DNA from: Symbiodinium natans
Lineage: Eukaryota > Sar > Dinophyceae > Suessiales > Symbiodiniaceae
NCBI GenBank assembly: GCA_905221605.1
Contig: CAJNDS010000535.1
Coordinates: 551,888 to 615,887 of the forward strand
Direction of reading: 5' to 3'
DNA length: 64,000 bases
In this document: positions 23,501 through 35,500 of the stretch, piece by piece
Layout of the letters: each line of letters opens with the position of its first letter
Position numbering within the stretch: position 1 is the first letter of the stretch
Notes under the pieces: model-generated
What the model was told of the DNA's origin: nothing
The model's input: only the letters and a program-made list of their open reading frames with translations
The model's database searches: none
Program-made: the position numbers and the translations under genes

Positions 23501-26500
23501 CCCTAAACCCTAAACAACCCTAAACCCTAAAAACCCTAAACCCTAAACCCTAAACCCTACACTTGTAATGGGTTACTAAGTACCCTGAACCTCCAAGTAT
23601 GTTACTCATCCGCGGCAGGGTTTCTAGGGCTTTGGGCTGAGGGGTTTAGGGTTTGGGGGTTTAGGGTTTAAGGTTCAGGGTTTAGGTTTTAGGGTTTAGG
23701 GGTTTAAATAGGGTTTTGGGTTTAGCCAGTTTTTTGAGCTAAGAGGCTCAATGTTTGTTTTTGGGAAGCTGCTCCGACGTGTTTGAGGAGAGTCCGGAGT
23801 GCGGGGATGAGACCCCTAACCCCCCAAAACCCCCAGAACCCTGCGCACGCCTAAAGGCCTTAACACACCCTAAGAGCCAATCATCCCAGAGCCTAAACTC
23901 TGCGGAGTACCCTAAACCCGAAGCATTCAAAACCCTAAGTGAAGTGATCTAAAATCGTGTTAACCCTGAACTCCCGATTCAACCCTATGCGTCACACACT
24001 TCTGGACCCGGATTGTATCCCATGGAGCCCAATGCCCCTTAGTTAGATGAACTCAGCGCCACACCCCAGACCTTCTAAGCCCCAAACCCCAATACTTGCA
24101 GATTATTGCACAGCCCCCACACCCCAAATCCCTCTACACACGCCTACACTTTAAACACATAAACCCATAAACCCATAAACACATAAACCCATAACCCATA
24201 AACCCATAAACCCTAAACCCTAGCAAACCCTAAGCCGCCTAAAAACCCTTCAACCTCCAGACCCCTACTTGGAGGTTCATGGTACTTACTAACCACTTAA
24301 AACTGGGCTTATAACCCTACTTATAATAGGGATAACCCCTGTAAGGCCATTTAGGGGTATTATAAGTAGGGTTATAAGTACAATCATAATTGGCGAGTAA
24401 GTACTATGAACCTTCAAGTAAGCCTTGCTGAGGTACAAGAAGGCTGGCAAGACCATCAAGGAGTCCGGGATTGAGAGGTCTTATGGTGTGGTTTAGGGTT
24501 TAGGGTTCGGGGTTTAGGGTTTAGGGTTTAGGGTTTAGGGTTTAGGGGTTCGGGGTTTAGAAGTTTGGGGTTTAGGGTTTGTAAACACTGGGAGGTGCCG
24601 GCCCCAGGCTCGGGGCGCCTGTAGGCACATGTGTTTTTTCGGGTTTAGGGACTAAGGTTTAGGGTTTAGGGTTTAGGGTTTCGGGTTTAGGGTCTAGGGT
24701 TGGGGGTTTAGGGTCTGGTTTGGGTTTAATGTTTAGGTTTAATGTATTCAGTCTTAGACTAGAAGGATCCTTTCGCAGGATAAGCCCCGAAATCCCAACC
24801 CCCTCCCCCCCCCCCCCCCCCCCCTGACTTTAGGCCCTCATACCTGAAGCCCCAAGCCCATAAGCCCTGGATAATTGCCAGAGACAACTCGGATCCCTAC
24901 AGAACCCACAGGTCCCAAACCCTAAACCCCTAAACCCCCAAACCCAAAACCGAACCCTAAAACCTAAACCCCTAAACCTAAGCGCCAAACTCTGAACCCC
25001 AATGCCTAAACCCCTAACCCTAAACCCCTTACCCTGTACCTTAAACCCCAAAACCTAAACCCTAAACCCCCCAACCCTAAACCCTAAACCCCATACCTTA
25101 TTTTGAACCTAAACCCCTAACCTGAAACCCCAAACCCGAAACCCCAAACCCTAAACCCCAAATCCTAAACCCTAAACCACTAAACCCCGAAACCCGAAAC
25201 CCCAAACCCTATAACCGTAAACTTTCGTTTAAACCTACACCCTAAACCCCAAACCCTAAACCCCAAACCCTCAACCCCAAAGCCCAAACCCCAAACCCCA
25301 AACCCCAAACCCCAAACCCTAAACCCTAAACCCCAAACCCCTGACCCTAACCCTAAACCCTAAGCCCTACTGAAGGAGTTCGGACCCATGATCCTGGCCT
25401 CCGGCGGCTTCGGCGCCGACTTCGGAGCGGTAGCTCGTCGCTGCTGCGTAGGGTTTAGGGTTAGGGTTTAGGGTTTAGGGTTTAGGGCTTAGGGCTTAGG
25501 GCTTAGGGGTTAGGGTTTAGGGTTTAGGGTTTAGGGTTTAGGGTTTAGGGTTTCGACGTCGGCCTAAAACAAGCGGTTTAGGGTTTGGGGTATAGGGTTC
25601 AGGGTTGTGGTTCCGAAGCCCCTGCAACCCCCCAAAAAAGAACCACAAAATCCTGAACCCCTTAAAGCCATGAAACTTAGGGCTTAGGGTTTCGGGTTTA
25701 GGGTTTGGGGAAAGCCTCCCCAAACCCTCTGACCCCCCAAACCCTCCTGACACAACCCCCTGAACCTAGGACTCACTAACCCTAAACCCTACACCCCAGA
25801 CCCTAAACCCTAAACCCTAAACCCTGAACCTAGGACTCACTGCTGGCCACATACCGCCCGGATTTGCTCCACCTGCCCACCACCAACGGCGAGCACCACT
25901 GGCCCAACGTCTTTCGGGTTTAGGGTTGAGGGTTTAGGGTTTAGGGTTTAGGGTTTAGGGTTAGGGTTTAGGGTGTAGAGTTATAAGGGTTTGCGGCTCG
26001 GGGGCGAAATTCAGGACTTTAGGACTTTAGGAGTTTGGAGTTTAGGATTTAGGGTCTAGGGATTAGGGTTAAAGATAGAAGGTGACTATTGACATGTTCC
26101 TTCATGAGTGAGGGACTGCGTGGGTTGAGGGAGTAGAGGGTACTACTGAACCGTGAACCCTAAACCCTACCTTAAGAACCCAAAGCCTGCCTCTTCGTAG
26201 GTTTTCCTACGAATCCTGCACTTAAGGGGTTTGATAGCAAGAGCTTCCCAAAAAAGCAGGCTTTGGGTGCTGAAGGTAAACCCAAACAGGGTTCCCAGCG
26301 TGGGAAATGCCGCACCTAGAGTGGCACAAGTCAGGACTAAACTTTAACGCAAAACAAGTCCCGACCCCCCCCCCCCCCAAGTTCCCCTTCAAATAACTTA
26401 GTTATCCCCAAAAAGCCCTAATCATGGGGGGCAACCTAGGGGGGCATAGTCTAGAGGAGGGTAGCAGGGGCACCCATGAAAGGCATGAAAAAAGCTTGTC

Positions 26501-29500
26501 GTCCAAACACAGCGATTCTCGGCAATATGGTTTCAGCAGCCACGTCTTTTTTTAAACTTAGCAGCTGAGTAGGTAACCTTTAACCTTTGGGAGTATATAC
26601 AAGCCAAAGTGGGCTGTTGGTTGAGCACGCCGGAGCAGAAAAAGCAGCCAAACCAAAACTGTAAGCCCCAAATCCTAAGCCCTAAACCCTAAGCCCTAAA
26701 CCATAAGCCCTAAACCCTAAACCCTAAACCCTAAACCCTAAACCCTAAACCCTAAACCCTAAACCCTAAACCCTAAACCCTAAACCCTAAACCCTAAACC
26801 CTAAACCCTAAGGAAGGCCAAACAGCCGCGATGAATAGCCTAGGATGCCCAGTAGTGCCCTTATTCCCTTTTTTGGGGGTGAGGTTCCCTTATAAGCCCC
26901 TTTAAGCAAAAAAGGGTACCCTTTTTAATCAAACCCTAAACCCTAAACCCTAAACCCTAAACCCTGGTTACTGAGCATCCTAGTAGCCCCAAAGCAAGCA
27001 CACAGTCGAGGCACTGCACCGGCGATGCCATCAAGATGGGCGAGGCCTGATCCCTAAACCCTAAACCCTAAACCCTAAACCCTAAACCCTAAACCCTAAA
27101 GCCTAAAGCCTAAAGCCCTAAACCCTAAAACCCTAAACCCTAAAGCCCTAAACCCTAAACCCTAAAGCCCTAAACCCTAAAGCCCTAAACCCTAAAGCCC
27201 GAAAGCCTAAGCTCTGAGGGTCCATAGCTCTCTGTTCAGGGTTCATGGGGTAGTTCGGGGCTATGCAACCTGCACCAGACAGATAGCATGGGCAGCGCCA
27301 GTCCTACAGACCAGCAAGAAGCCCTCAAGAATACTAAGCCCTAAGCCCGAAACTCTTACACCCTAAACCCTGGTCCCTAAACCCTACACACTTAAACCCC
27401 AAAGTTTATGGTCTTGAAGTCTTGGTGTGAGTTCTTGCCAAGAGAACCTGAGCGAAGAAAAGGGAGAGCTCCAGGCTTATAGTAAGGGTTTAGGGTTGTA
27501 GGGTTTCGGGTTTAGGGTTTAGGGCTTTGGGTTCGGGACCATGACAAGCACACTATGCAGGGGCCACTCCATTTGCAAGTGTTTAGGGCTTCGGGTCCCA
27601 GGGCTTAGGGCCCCCCAATGACTTCTTCTAAGGGTAGTTACACTGGGACCGGGAGTAGGCCCTTTTTTCCTTTTTTTAGGGTTGGGGTTCCCATATAATC
27701 CCCTTAAAGCCAAAAAGGGTACCCTTTTGATTCCTAGGCTACTCCCGGATCTAGTACATGTCGCCTTTAATATGGTCCCGTGCTTTCCTTAAAGCATTCT
27801 GATGAATGGGCCCTTGGGTTGTGCAGGGTAGAAGGGGCCCCGTTTGAGGGCCCATCTTGAGGGTTTAGGGTTTAGGGTTTGGGGTTTAGGGTTTAGGGTT
27901 TAGGGTTTAGGGTTTAGGGTTTGGGGTTTAGGGTTTAGGGTGGGACCATGTAACTCCCCCTGAGAACTTGTTTGCGTGGCGAGTAGAGGCAATTGGTGCC
28001 ACCACCATCGACCTTGAGTGGGTCCAGGTGCGAGACTCCATGTAGGGTTTCGCGGTTTAGGGCTTTAGGGTTTAGGGTTAGGGTTGGGTTTAGGGTTTAC
28101 TGTTTGCTGTTTCGGGTTTGCGTGCATCCATAGCCAAAGCCCTAGCTACAGCCAACACCGATTGCACTCTGGGCTTTCAGTTCTCGATTCCAAGGGTGTG
28201 AACGACCAAAAGGTACCTTGTGAATGATGGGCCGAACAGACCTTGGGGACTAAATGAACCCTAAAAGGGTTTATGGTTCATATACCTGACTAGGACTTAT
28301 AGTAGTCGGGGTACATGACCCCCAATTTTGGGGTTCATTTCGTCCCCAAGGGAGGTTGTCCTTCCGTCGTCTTTTTCCCTCTTTGTTCACGCGCTACAGA
28401 AATATTCTTCTGAGTGTGCAAGGAACGCGCGACCCGACAAGAATATTTCTGTGCGCGTGAGTGAACAAAGGGCGGGAAAGGATGGAGTGACTGACCAAAA
28501 GACGCGTTAACAGTAGTATTATTTTTGGCAGGCCACCCCAATGTACATCCTGTTGCATGAGGGTGTTCGTTTTACTATTGTCCCATGCATACCAAACTCT
28601 CGACCTACTATGTACCCTAAACCCTAAACCCTAAACCCTAAACCCTAAACCCTAAACCCTAAACCCTAAACCCTAAACCCTAAACCTACTAGGGACAACT
28701 CAACTCAGAAACTCCCATAGACCCGATTTCTGAAACCTCCAAAGCCTTCAACCGCAGCAGCACTCCTTGGACCTCCAAAGCCCTCAACCAAAACAGCAAA
28801 TCTAGGGGGGGGGGGGGGGGGGTGGGGGGGGGGGTAACCCTAAACCCTAACCCTAAACCCTAAAACCCTAAACCCTACAACCTCCACCCTAAACCCTAAA
28901 CCCTAAACCCTAAACCCTAAACCCTAAACCCTAAACCCTAAACCCTAAACCCTAAACCCTAAACCCTAAACCCTAACCCTCAACCCTAAACCCGAAACCC
29001 AGGTGCACCCGACTGGCCTCGTCAAGCCGGACGACCCCGATGCCAAGGCCCTAAACCCTAAACCCTAACAACCCTAAAAACCCTAAAGACCCTAAACCCT
29101 AAAAACCCAAATCCCTGTAAACCCTAAACCCTAAAGGCTGAACCCTAAACCCCAAACCCTAAACCCTAAACCCTAAACCCTAAACCCTAAACCCTAAACC
29201 CTAAACCCTAATTAAACCCTAAACCCTAAACCCTAAACCCGCCCACCACCCCTCTCCTTCTGTGGGTGAGTGGGCGCAGTCGAGCGTTCAGCGAGACCAT
29301 GGCAGGCTCTGCTGAGCTGCAGAGCCTGCAGCCGCACCCCTGAGGGGTCGCCAAGCTGAGGGGTCGCCTACCTTCAAGGGGAAAGTTCGGCTTCTCCCGG
29401 ACCATTTCTGTTTTTGGGCTTCGGGCCAGTCCCAGACCAATTTTGCTTCTCCCGAACCATTTCTGGGCTCTTCCCGGACAGTTTCTGAGCCTTTTTCGGG

Positions 29501-32500
29501 CTCCTCCTGGACAGTTTCTGCGCCTTTCGTGGGCTCCCTTTCTGAGCCTTTTTGGGCTCCTCCCGGACAGTTTCTGCGCCTTTTTTTGAGCTCCTCCAGG
29601 ACCCTTTTCTGCACCTTTTAGGGCTCCTCCCGGACAGTTTCTGAGCCTTTTTGGGCTTCTGGGCTTTTCCCAGACCATTTCAGAATTTTTTTGGGCTTCA
29701 CCCGACCATTTCTGAGCTTCGGGCTGCCCCCCCAATTTCTGAGCTTATTTGGGCTTCTCCCGACCAACTTTTTTTGGGATTTCCGGGATTCTGGGCTGCC
29801 CCCAGACCATTTCTGAGTTTCTTTGAGACCATTTCTGAGCCTTTAACCCGGAAACTTCTGACTATGTTGCGCAAAGCTTTGAAAAAAAAACCCGCTCGAC
29901 AATCCGACATAGAGAAAAAAGAAAACAATGAGAAGGCCCTCCGGCCGAAGACTCCCCCAACGCAAAACCTAAATTTTTTTGGCTGCAGTTTCTTTACATG
30001 TCCTGAACACAAGCTTCTGGGCATGTTTTTCATAAGGCCTCATTGCATAACCACACTTTCGCCATGTAGCTAATCCGACGCAGAAAAATGTTGAATGGCT
30101 GGCTGGTTTTGGCTGGCTCCGGCTTGGTTTTGCCGTGAGTTGTGATTGGGTGGCCTTGGGGTGGGCATGTCTTCAAACTATCGCGTCCAGCTGACCGGTG
30201 CTACACCCTAAACCCTAAACCCTAAACCCTAAACCCTAAACCCTAAACCCTAAACCCTAAACCCTAAACCCTAAACCCTAAACCCTAAACCCTAAACCCT
30301 AAACCCTAAACCCTAAACCCTAAACCCTAAACCTAAACTAAACCCTAAACCCAACCCCCCCCCCCCCCCCCCCATCCGCACTTTCGGCTGCTGCAGGCGC
30401 CTTCTTGAAAACTGGGTTTAGGGTTACCGTTGACCGCTGCCCTCAACCCTAGAAACTAAACCCCGACCCTAGACCTTGATCCCTAAACCCCGAACCCTAA
30501 CAAACCCCCTCATGGGATTCAGGGTTTAGGGCTAAACCCTAAACCCTAAACCTTAAACCTTAAACCCTAAACCCTAAACCGTAAACCGTGGGAAGGTTCT
30601 CACACTACGGTTCCCTGTTTTGGGGTTCCTACCCGGGAAAAAGGGGTTGGGACGTTCCCCCTTATACTGACAGCTTAATAAGGATTAGAACCCTAGACCC
30701 CAAGCCCTGACCTGACCCCCAAACCCTGAAGCCTATACCTTATAAGGCCCTAAAGCCTGACCCTGAAATCTGGTGATCTTTGAGATAAATCCAAGGCTCA
30801 AGGAACTCGCAAAGCCTTAAGCTTTGTGGCTCTAAGGACGTGCCAGAATGTGGTTCCCTACTCCGGGACTTTGGAAGGGTTTTGGCCCTCGCTTCGCGCC
30901 CCCGCAATGCCCAGATAAAGCCCGGCACAAGCCAAGCCACAACCCAAGCTCGTAAGACCCTAAACCCTAAACCCTAAACCCTAAGGACTAAACCCTAAGC
31001 CCAAAACCCCTTGCGCACAGTGCTCAGTGACATCATCTCCAAACTTGAAAAACCATTACCTCATGTAGTGACATGGAACGTCAGCGAAACTCACTGCTTA
31101 CGGGGCAGATTGACTGCAAGCCCATGTCAAGTCGTCAACCCTAAACCCCAAACCCCAAACCCTAAACCCTAAACCCTGGGGCCCATGTAACCTGAAGATA
31201 ACCCCCAAACCCTCAACCCTAGGACGTAAAGAGCACCTTCTTGGGCTCCAAGTTCATTGAAAAGGAAGCACTTTACAGCCCAAGTATGGGGGGCCCCTAA
31301 ACCCTCGAGGGTTCAGAGTTTAGGGTTTAGGGCTAGGGTTTAGGGTCTCTAAACCCTAAACCCTAAACCCTAAACCCTAAATGCAAAATCAGTGCCTGGT
31401 GGGCAGGTCAAGTTCCTGGCTGCTGAGGCCCTGCGAGGCAATCTCTCCGCCTTTGTGGTTTCATCATGGGGTTCGGGTTGGCCCTAAACCCTAAACCCTA
31501 AACCCTAAACCCGAAGCCTAAGCAGGACTTTGGGGTTGAGCGTTTAGGGTTGGGGGTTGAGGGTTTTGGGGATGTTCGGTTCGGTTTTGGCATGCTGCTT
31601 GACTGAGGAAGTTCGGGCAGCCACATAGGTCAAGGTTCAAGGCTGTTATCGGCCGAGGGTTTGAAAGAAGTAGCCCCAAACCTCCTGCATTTGTTGGGGT
31701 TTGGGGCTTCGCAACGCACAGCAAAAGCTGTGCACAAATGCAAGCTCAACGAAAAAAACAGCCTTCCTCCAAAACCCGTAAGACAGTAAACCCGCAAACC
31801 CGTAAACCCGTAAACCCTAAACTTCACGGCTTCTCCCTCCTGCATCCAAGAACCCAAACATCCAAAAATGAATTTGCAGAAAGGATTGCGTTTGGGTGTT
31901 CAATGTTTAAGGATGATGATGATGATGGTGGTGGTGGTGATGATGATGGTGGGTGTGACAGTGTTCATCCAGTAAGTTTACACAAAATACATACAATGAC
32001 ATCAATCATCGCATGTATCTGTGTGCATGAGTTAAAAGATGATGTGGTTGGTATGTTCACATGGTATAGCATAATAAAATACAACATACGTAGAATATTT
32101 ATTTATTGTATTCATATGAGAGACATATTTTCGGGAAATGCAGCTTTTGGAAAGCAGGCGTGGGCGGAATTGTCCTCGATGCCAATGGCGACCGATTCTG
32201 CAACGAGCTGGGCCGTCGCGACTACGTCACGGGAGAGATGTGGAGACCTGTTTTGACTTTGTGGTGTATAAAGCTGGGTTTTTTGAGGGTTCAGCATTTC
32301 CTGGTGCAGTTGAAGCCCTTAGCTCAATATGGCGATGTCAAGATTGATCCCAAGATCCCAAATCCTTACGTGTTGTGGGGTTTAGGGTTTAGAGGACTGT
32401 TAGAAAAAAGGGGGAACATCCTAACCTAAACAAAAATCTCAACCAAAAGAAGCTCATCGGTTCCCCTCTCATTGGTACCCAGTGGCGTAGGAGGGTTCGG

Positions 32501-35500
32501 GGGGGAGTTAGGGTTTAGGGTTTAGGGTTTAGGGTTTAGGGTTTAGGGTTTAGGGTTTAGGGTTTAGGGTTTAGGGTTTAGGGTTTAGGGTTTAGGGTTT
32601 AGGGAGTGGACGGGCTCAGCCTTGTCTTCGTCCCGCACTTCCCGTAGGGCGATGTATAGGGGTCGGAATCATTACTATATAGTAATGTTCCTGCACGGTC
32701 ACTATATAGATATACTATAAAACTCCAAAACTTGATTCGAATTATTAACGCCCCTACAGTAGCCCAGTACCAAGTAGTTCTCTTGTTTCTCCTTCTGTGT
32801 TCGTGCCGGCCTCCGAAGTAGGACTGGCAAGTAAGCGTTCAGGCACGATAGGGTTTAGGGTTTAGGGTTTAGGGTTTAGGGTTTAGGGTTTAGGGTTTAG
32901 GGTTTAGGGTTTAGGGTTTAGGGTTTAGGGTTTAGGGACTCGGAATCAAGTACACAAGCTTCACACCCGGACCTTAAACTCTCAAGCCCCGACCGCCCAG
33001 GAAGAACAAGCCTCCCTTCCGCCTGTGCCTGAACAAGGCTGGATCACATGCTTCTCCGTCTGCTAGTGCCGTTTGGGGTTTAGGGTTTAGGGTTTAGGGT
33101 TTAGGGTTTAGGCTTTAGACTTCGCCGCCTGCTAGCGCGAGTTTCTCACAGGACTCTACCTGGGACCCCTAAGGTTGGACCCGTGGGTTTGGGGGGGCCC
33201 TTTTGTTACAGATCCTGTAGCTACAAAGGGACCATAAGGGAATCTTATTGGTTTAGGGTTTAGGGTTTAGGGTTTAGGGTTTAGGGTTTAGGGTTTAGGG
33301 ACCATAAGGGAATCTTATTGGTAATTCTTCCGACCCAGATATGAAGTTCGCCAATCATGCCGCTGTGGTGTGCCACCAAGTTCGGGAGGGTACGAGCGCA
33401 TGTGTTTAGGGTTTAGGGTTTAGGGTTTAGGGTTTAGGGTTAGGGTTTAGGGTTTAGGGTTCCCTTGCTCTGGGTTTTCTTTTTCCTCAGTGGCACTGAG
33501 CGCCTGGTTTCAGAACGCTCTTTGTCCTACATCCTAAACCCTAAACCCTAAACCCTGCCCTAAACCCTAAACCCTAAGCCCTAAACCCTAAACCCTAAAC
33601 CTAAACCCCAAACACCCTTTCGCTGGGGAGGTGGCGGCCTCTTTGTAAGAAATCCCATCATCAGCATCAGGGGGCTTAAGTTTGAAGCACGAAGCTCCAA
33701 AGCCCCAGCTGTCACGCAGTAAGGGGGAGATCTGTAAGGTTTAGGGTTTAGGGTTTAGGACTTGGGGCTTAGGGTTTAGGGTTTTAGGGTTTAGGGTTTA
33801 GGGTTTAGGGTTTAGGGTTTAGGGTTTAGGGTTTAGGGTTTAGGGTTTAGCAAGTGGCTGAGCACCATCCAGGCCGCCGCCGATGAGATCATCTGGCACG
33901 CCAAGCACTACACCGGCCGTGGCGACACTCGGTAGGCTTAGGGTTTAGGGTTTAAGGTTTAGGGTTTAGGGTTTAGGGTTTAGTGTTTAGGGTTTAGGGT
34001 TTAGGGCCCCTGTTCCATACCCCCGAAACCCGAGCAGAAAGTTGCGAGTAACCTCAATAGCCTGAGACTTGTAGGTAAATAGAGTCGTAGTTTTCCGTAA
34101 GGACGTCAGGTCGAGGGTTTGAGTTTTAGGGGGAGAATCCTCAAGTCGTGGTAGGAACTGACTAACCCTAAACCCTAAACCCTAAACCCTAAACCCTTGT
34201 CATGGTCAGGAGAGAAATCCTCAGCTCGGGGTAGGAACTGACCTGAAACCTTAATCTCCTGAATCGAGAAAACCCTATAAACCGTATAAACCGTTTAGAC
34301 CCTAAACCTTAGCCTCTCAGCCCAGGTCATGAAGTTCTACCCCTCCGGTGAGGACCTGGCAAAGGACTTCCTCTCCGGGAGGGTTTAGGGTTTAGGGTTT
34401 AGGGTTTAGGGTTTAGGGTTTAGGGTTTAGGGTTTAGGGTTTAGGGTTTAGGGTTTAGGGTTTAGGTTTGTTGGGTTGTTCAAGGGTTTAGGGGCCCTCA
34501 GGCCTAAAGCCCTCCAAGAAAAAAGGCACCAAAACCCTCAAACCCCCACAAGCCCTAAACCCTAAGACCTTGTTGGCAAGTGGGGGTCAAGGTGTAGGGG
34601 TTTAAGGTTTAGGAATTTAGGGATTCAGTGATGGAGGGGTTTGGAGATGTAGGCATGTAGGATGTCCACAGCCCCTTCTTTAGAACCCTAACCCAATATT
34701 TTGGTATTTAGGGTATGAGGGTTGATGGTTTAGGTTTTAGCTAGGGTTACCCTAAACCCTAACCCCTTTTTTCTGCACTTTACCCAGCGTTTAGGGTTTG
34801 AGGGTTTACCGTTAATGGATTAGGGTTACCCCAAACCCTAAGCCCTAAACCCTAAACCCTAACCCTAAACCCTAAACCCTAAACCCTAAACCCTAAACCC
34901 TAAACCCTAAACCCTAAACCCTAAACCTAAACCCCCCCAAACACGCGGAGGACATGGGCGTGCCTCTCCAGAAGCTCGTGGATGCCCACCAGAAGCACTT
35001 CGAGGTGCACCAGGGCCTGGTGTTGCGTTTTTTTTTGTAGGGCTTAGGGTTTAGGGTTCAGGGTTTAGGGTGTAGGGTTTAGGGTGTAGGGTTTAGGGTT
35101 TAGGGTTTAGGTCTTGGGCCTTAGGGCCTAGGGTTGTGGGTTTAGGGTTTAGGGTTTTGGATTTAGGGTTTCGGTTTTAGGGTTTAGGGCTAAAGTTTTT
35201 GGGTGTAGGGGTTTAGGGTTTAGGGTTTGAGATTTAGGGTCTTGGGTGGTAGGGGTTTAGGGGTTAGGGTATTCTCTAAACCGGCAGCGCGAAACTTTGG
35301 AACCCTCAGCCAAAAGCCCTCAACCACTTCACCCCACACCTCCAAAGCCCCCAGCCTTTGAATTTGGCTCCTACCCAGACCCTAGAGCCTAAACCCTTAC
35401 AAGCCACCAATGGGCTTAGGTTAGGGTTTAGTCCCTAAGGCTTAGGGTTTAGGGTTTAGGGTTTAGGGTTAGGGTTTAGGGTTTAGGGTTTAGGGTTTAG

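Larger units (their letters stand above)
20525..24260. repeat. Distal part of fumarate reductase intron 4
   Basis: (TA)n at 20543-20571. TTTAGGG arrays at 21080-21185, 21268-21385 and 21567-21680. CCCTAAA at 22120-22150, 22440-22518, 22695-22755 and 24195-24240. Foldbacks at 22872 and 23395. Islands near 21226-21265 and 22521-22610 ([19 protein letters not shown] in one frame) look faintly coding but fit no known segment of the host gene. Confidence 0.55.
25893..27010 (+). repeat. Fumarate reductase intron 7
   Basis: TTTAGGG at 25917-25975, foldback B at 26363-26492, CCCTAAA at 26665-26812, foldback A at 26840-26983 with its own array. GC donor, AG acceptor (GTCGAG). Confidence 0.7.
27045..27988 (+). 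repeat. Fumarate reductase intron 8: CCCTAAA first, TTTAGGG last
   Basis: CCCTAAA and CCCTAAAG variants at 27052-27205, foldback A' at 27630-27745, foldback E at 27750-27965 with a TTTAGGG array at 27861-27940. The order of strands is the reverse of most introns here. Confidence 0.7.

Noticed and set aside
29226-29735. Minus-strand ORF with PGGAQKR repeats
   Set aside because: Translation of a ~45-base minisatellite inside fumarate reductase intron 10.
31738-32256. 172-residue ORF as a gene
   Set aside because: Only its last part overlaps fumarate reductase exon 12, and in another frame; the rest covers a GAT/GGT microsatellite.
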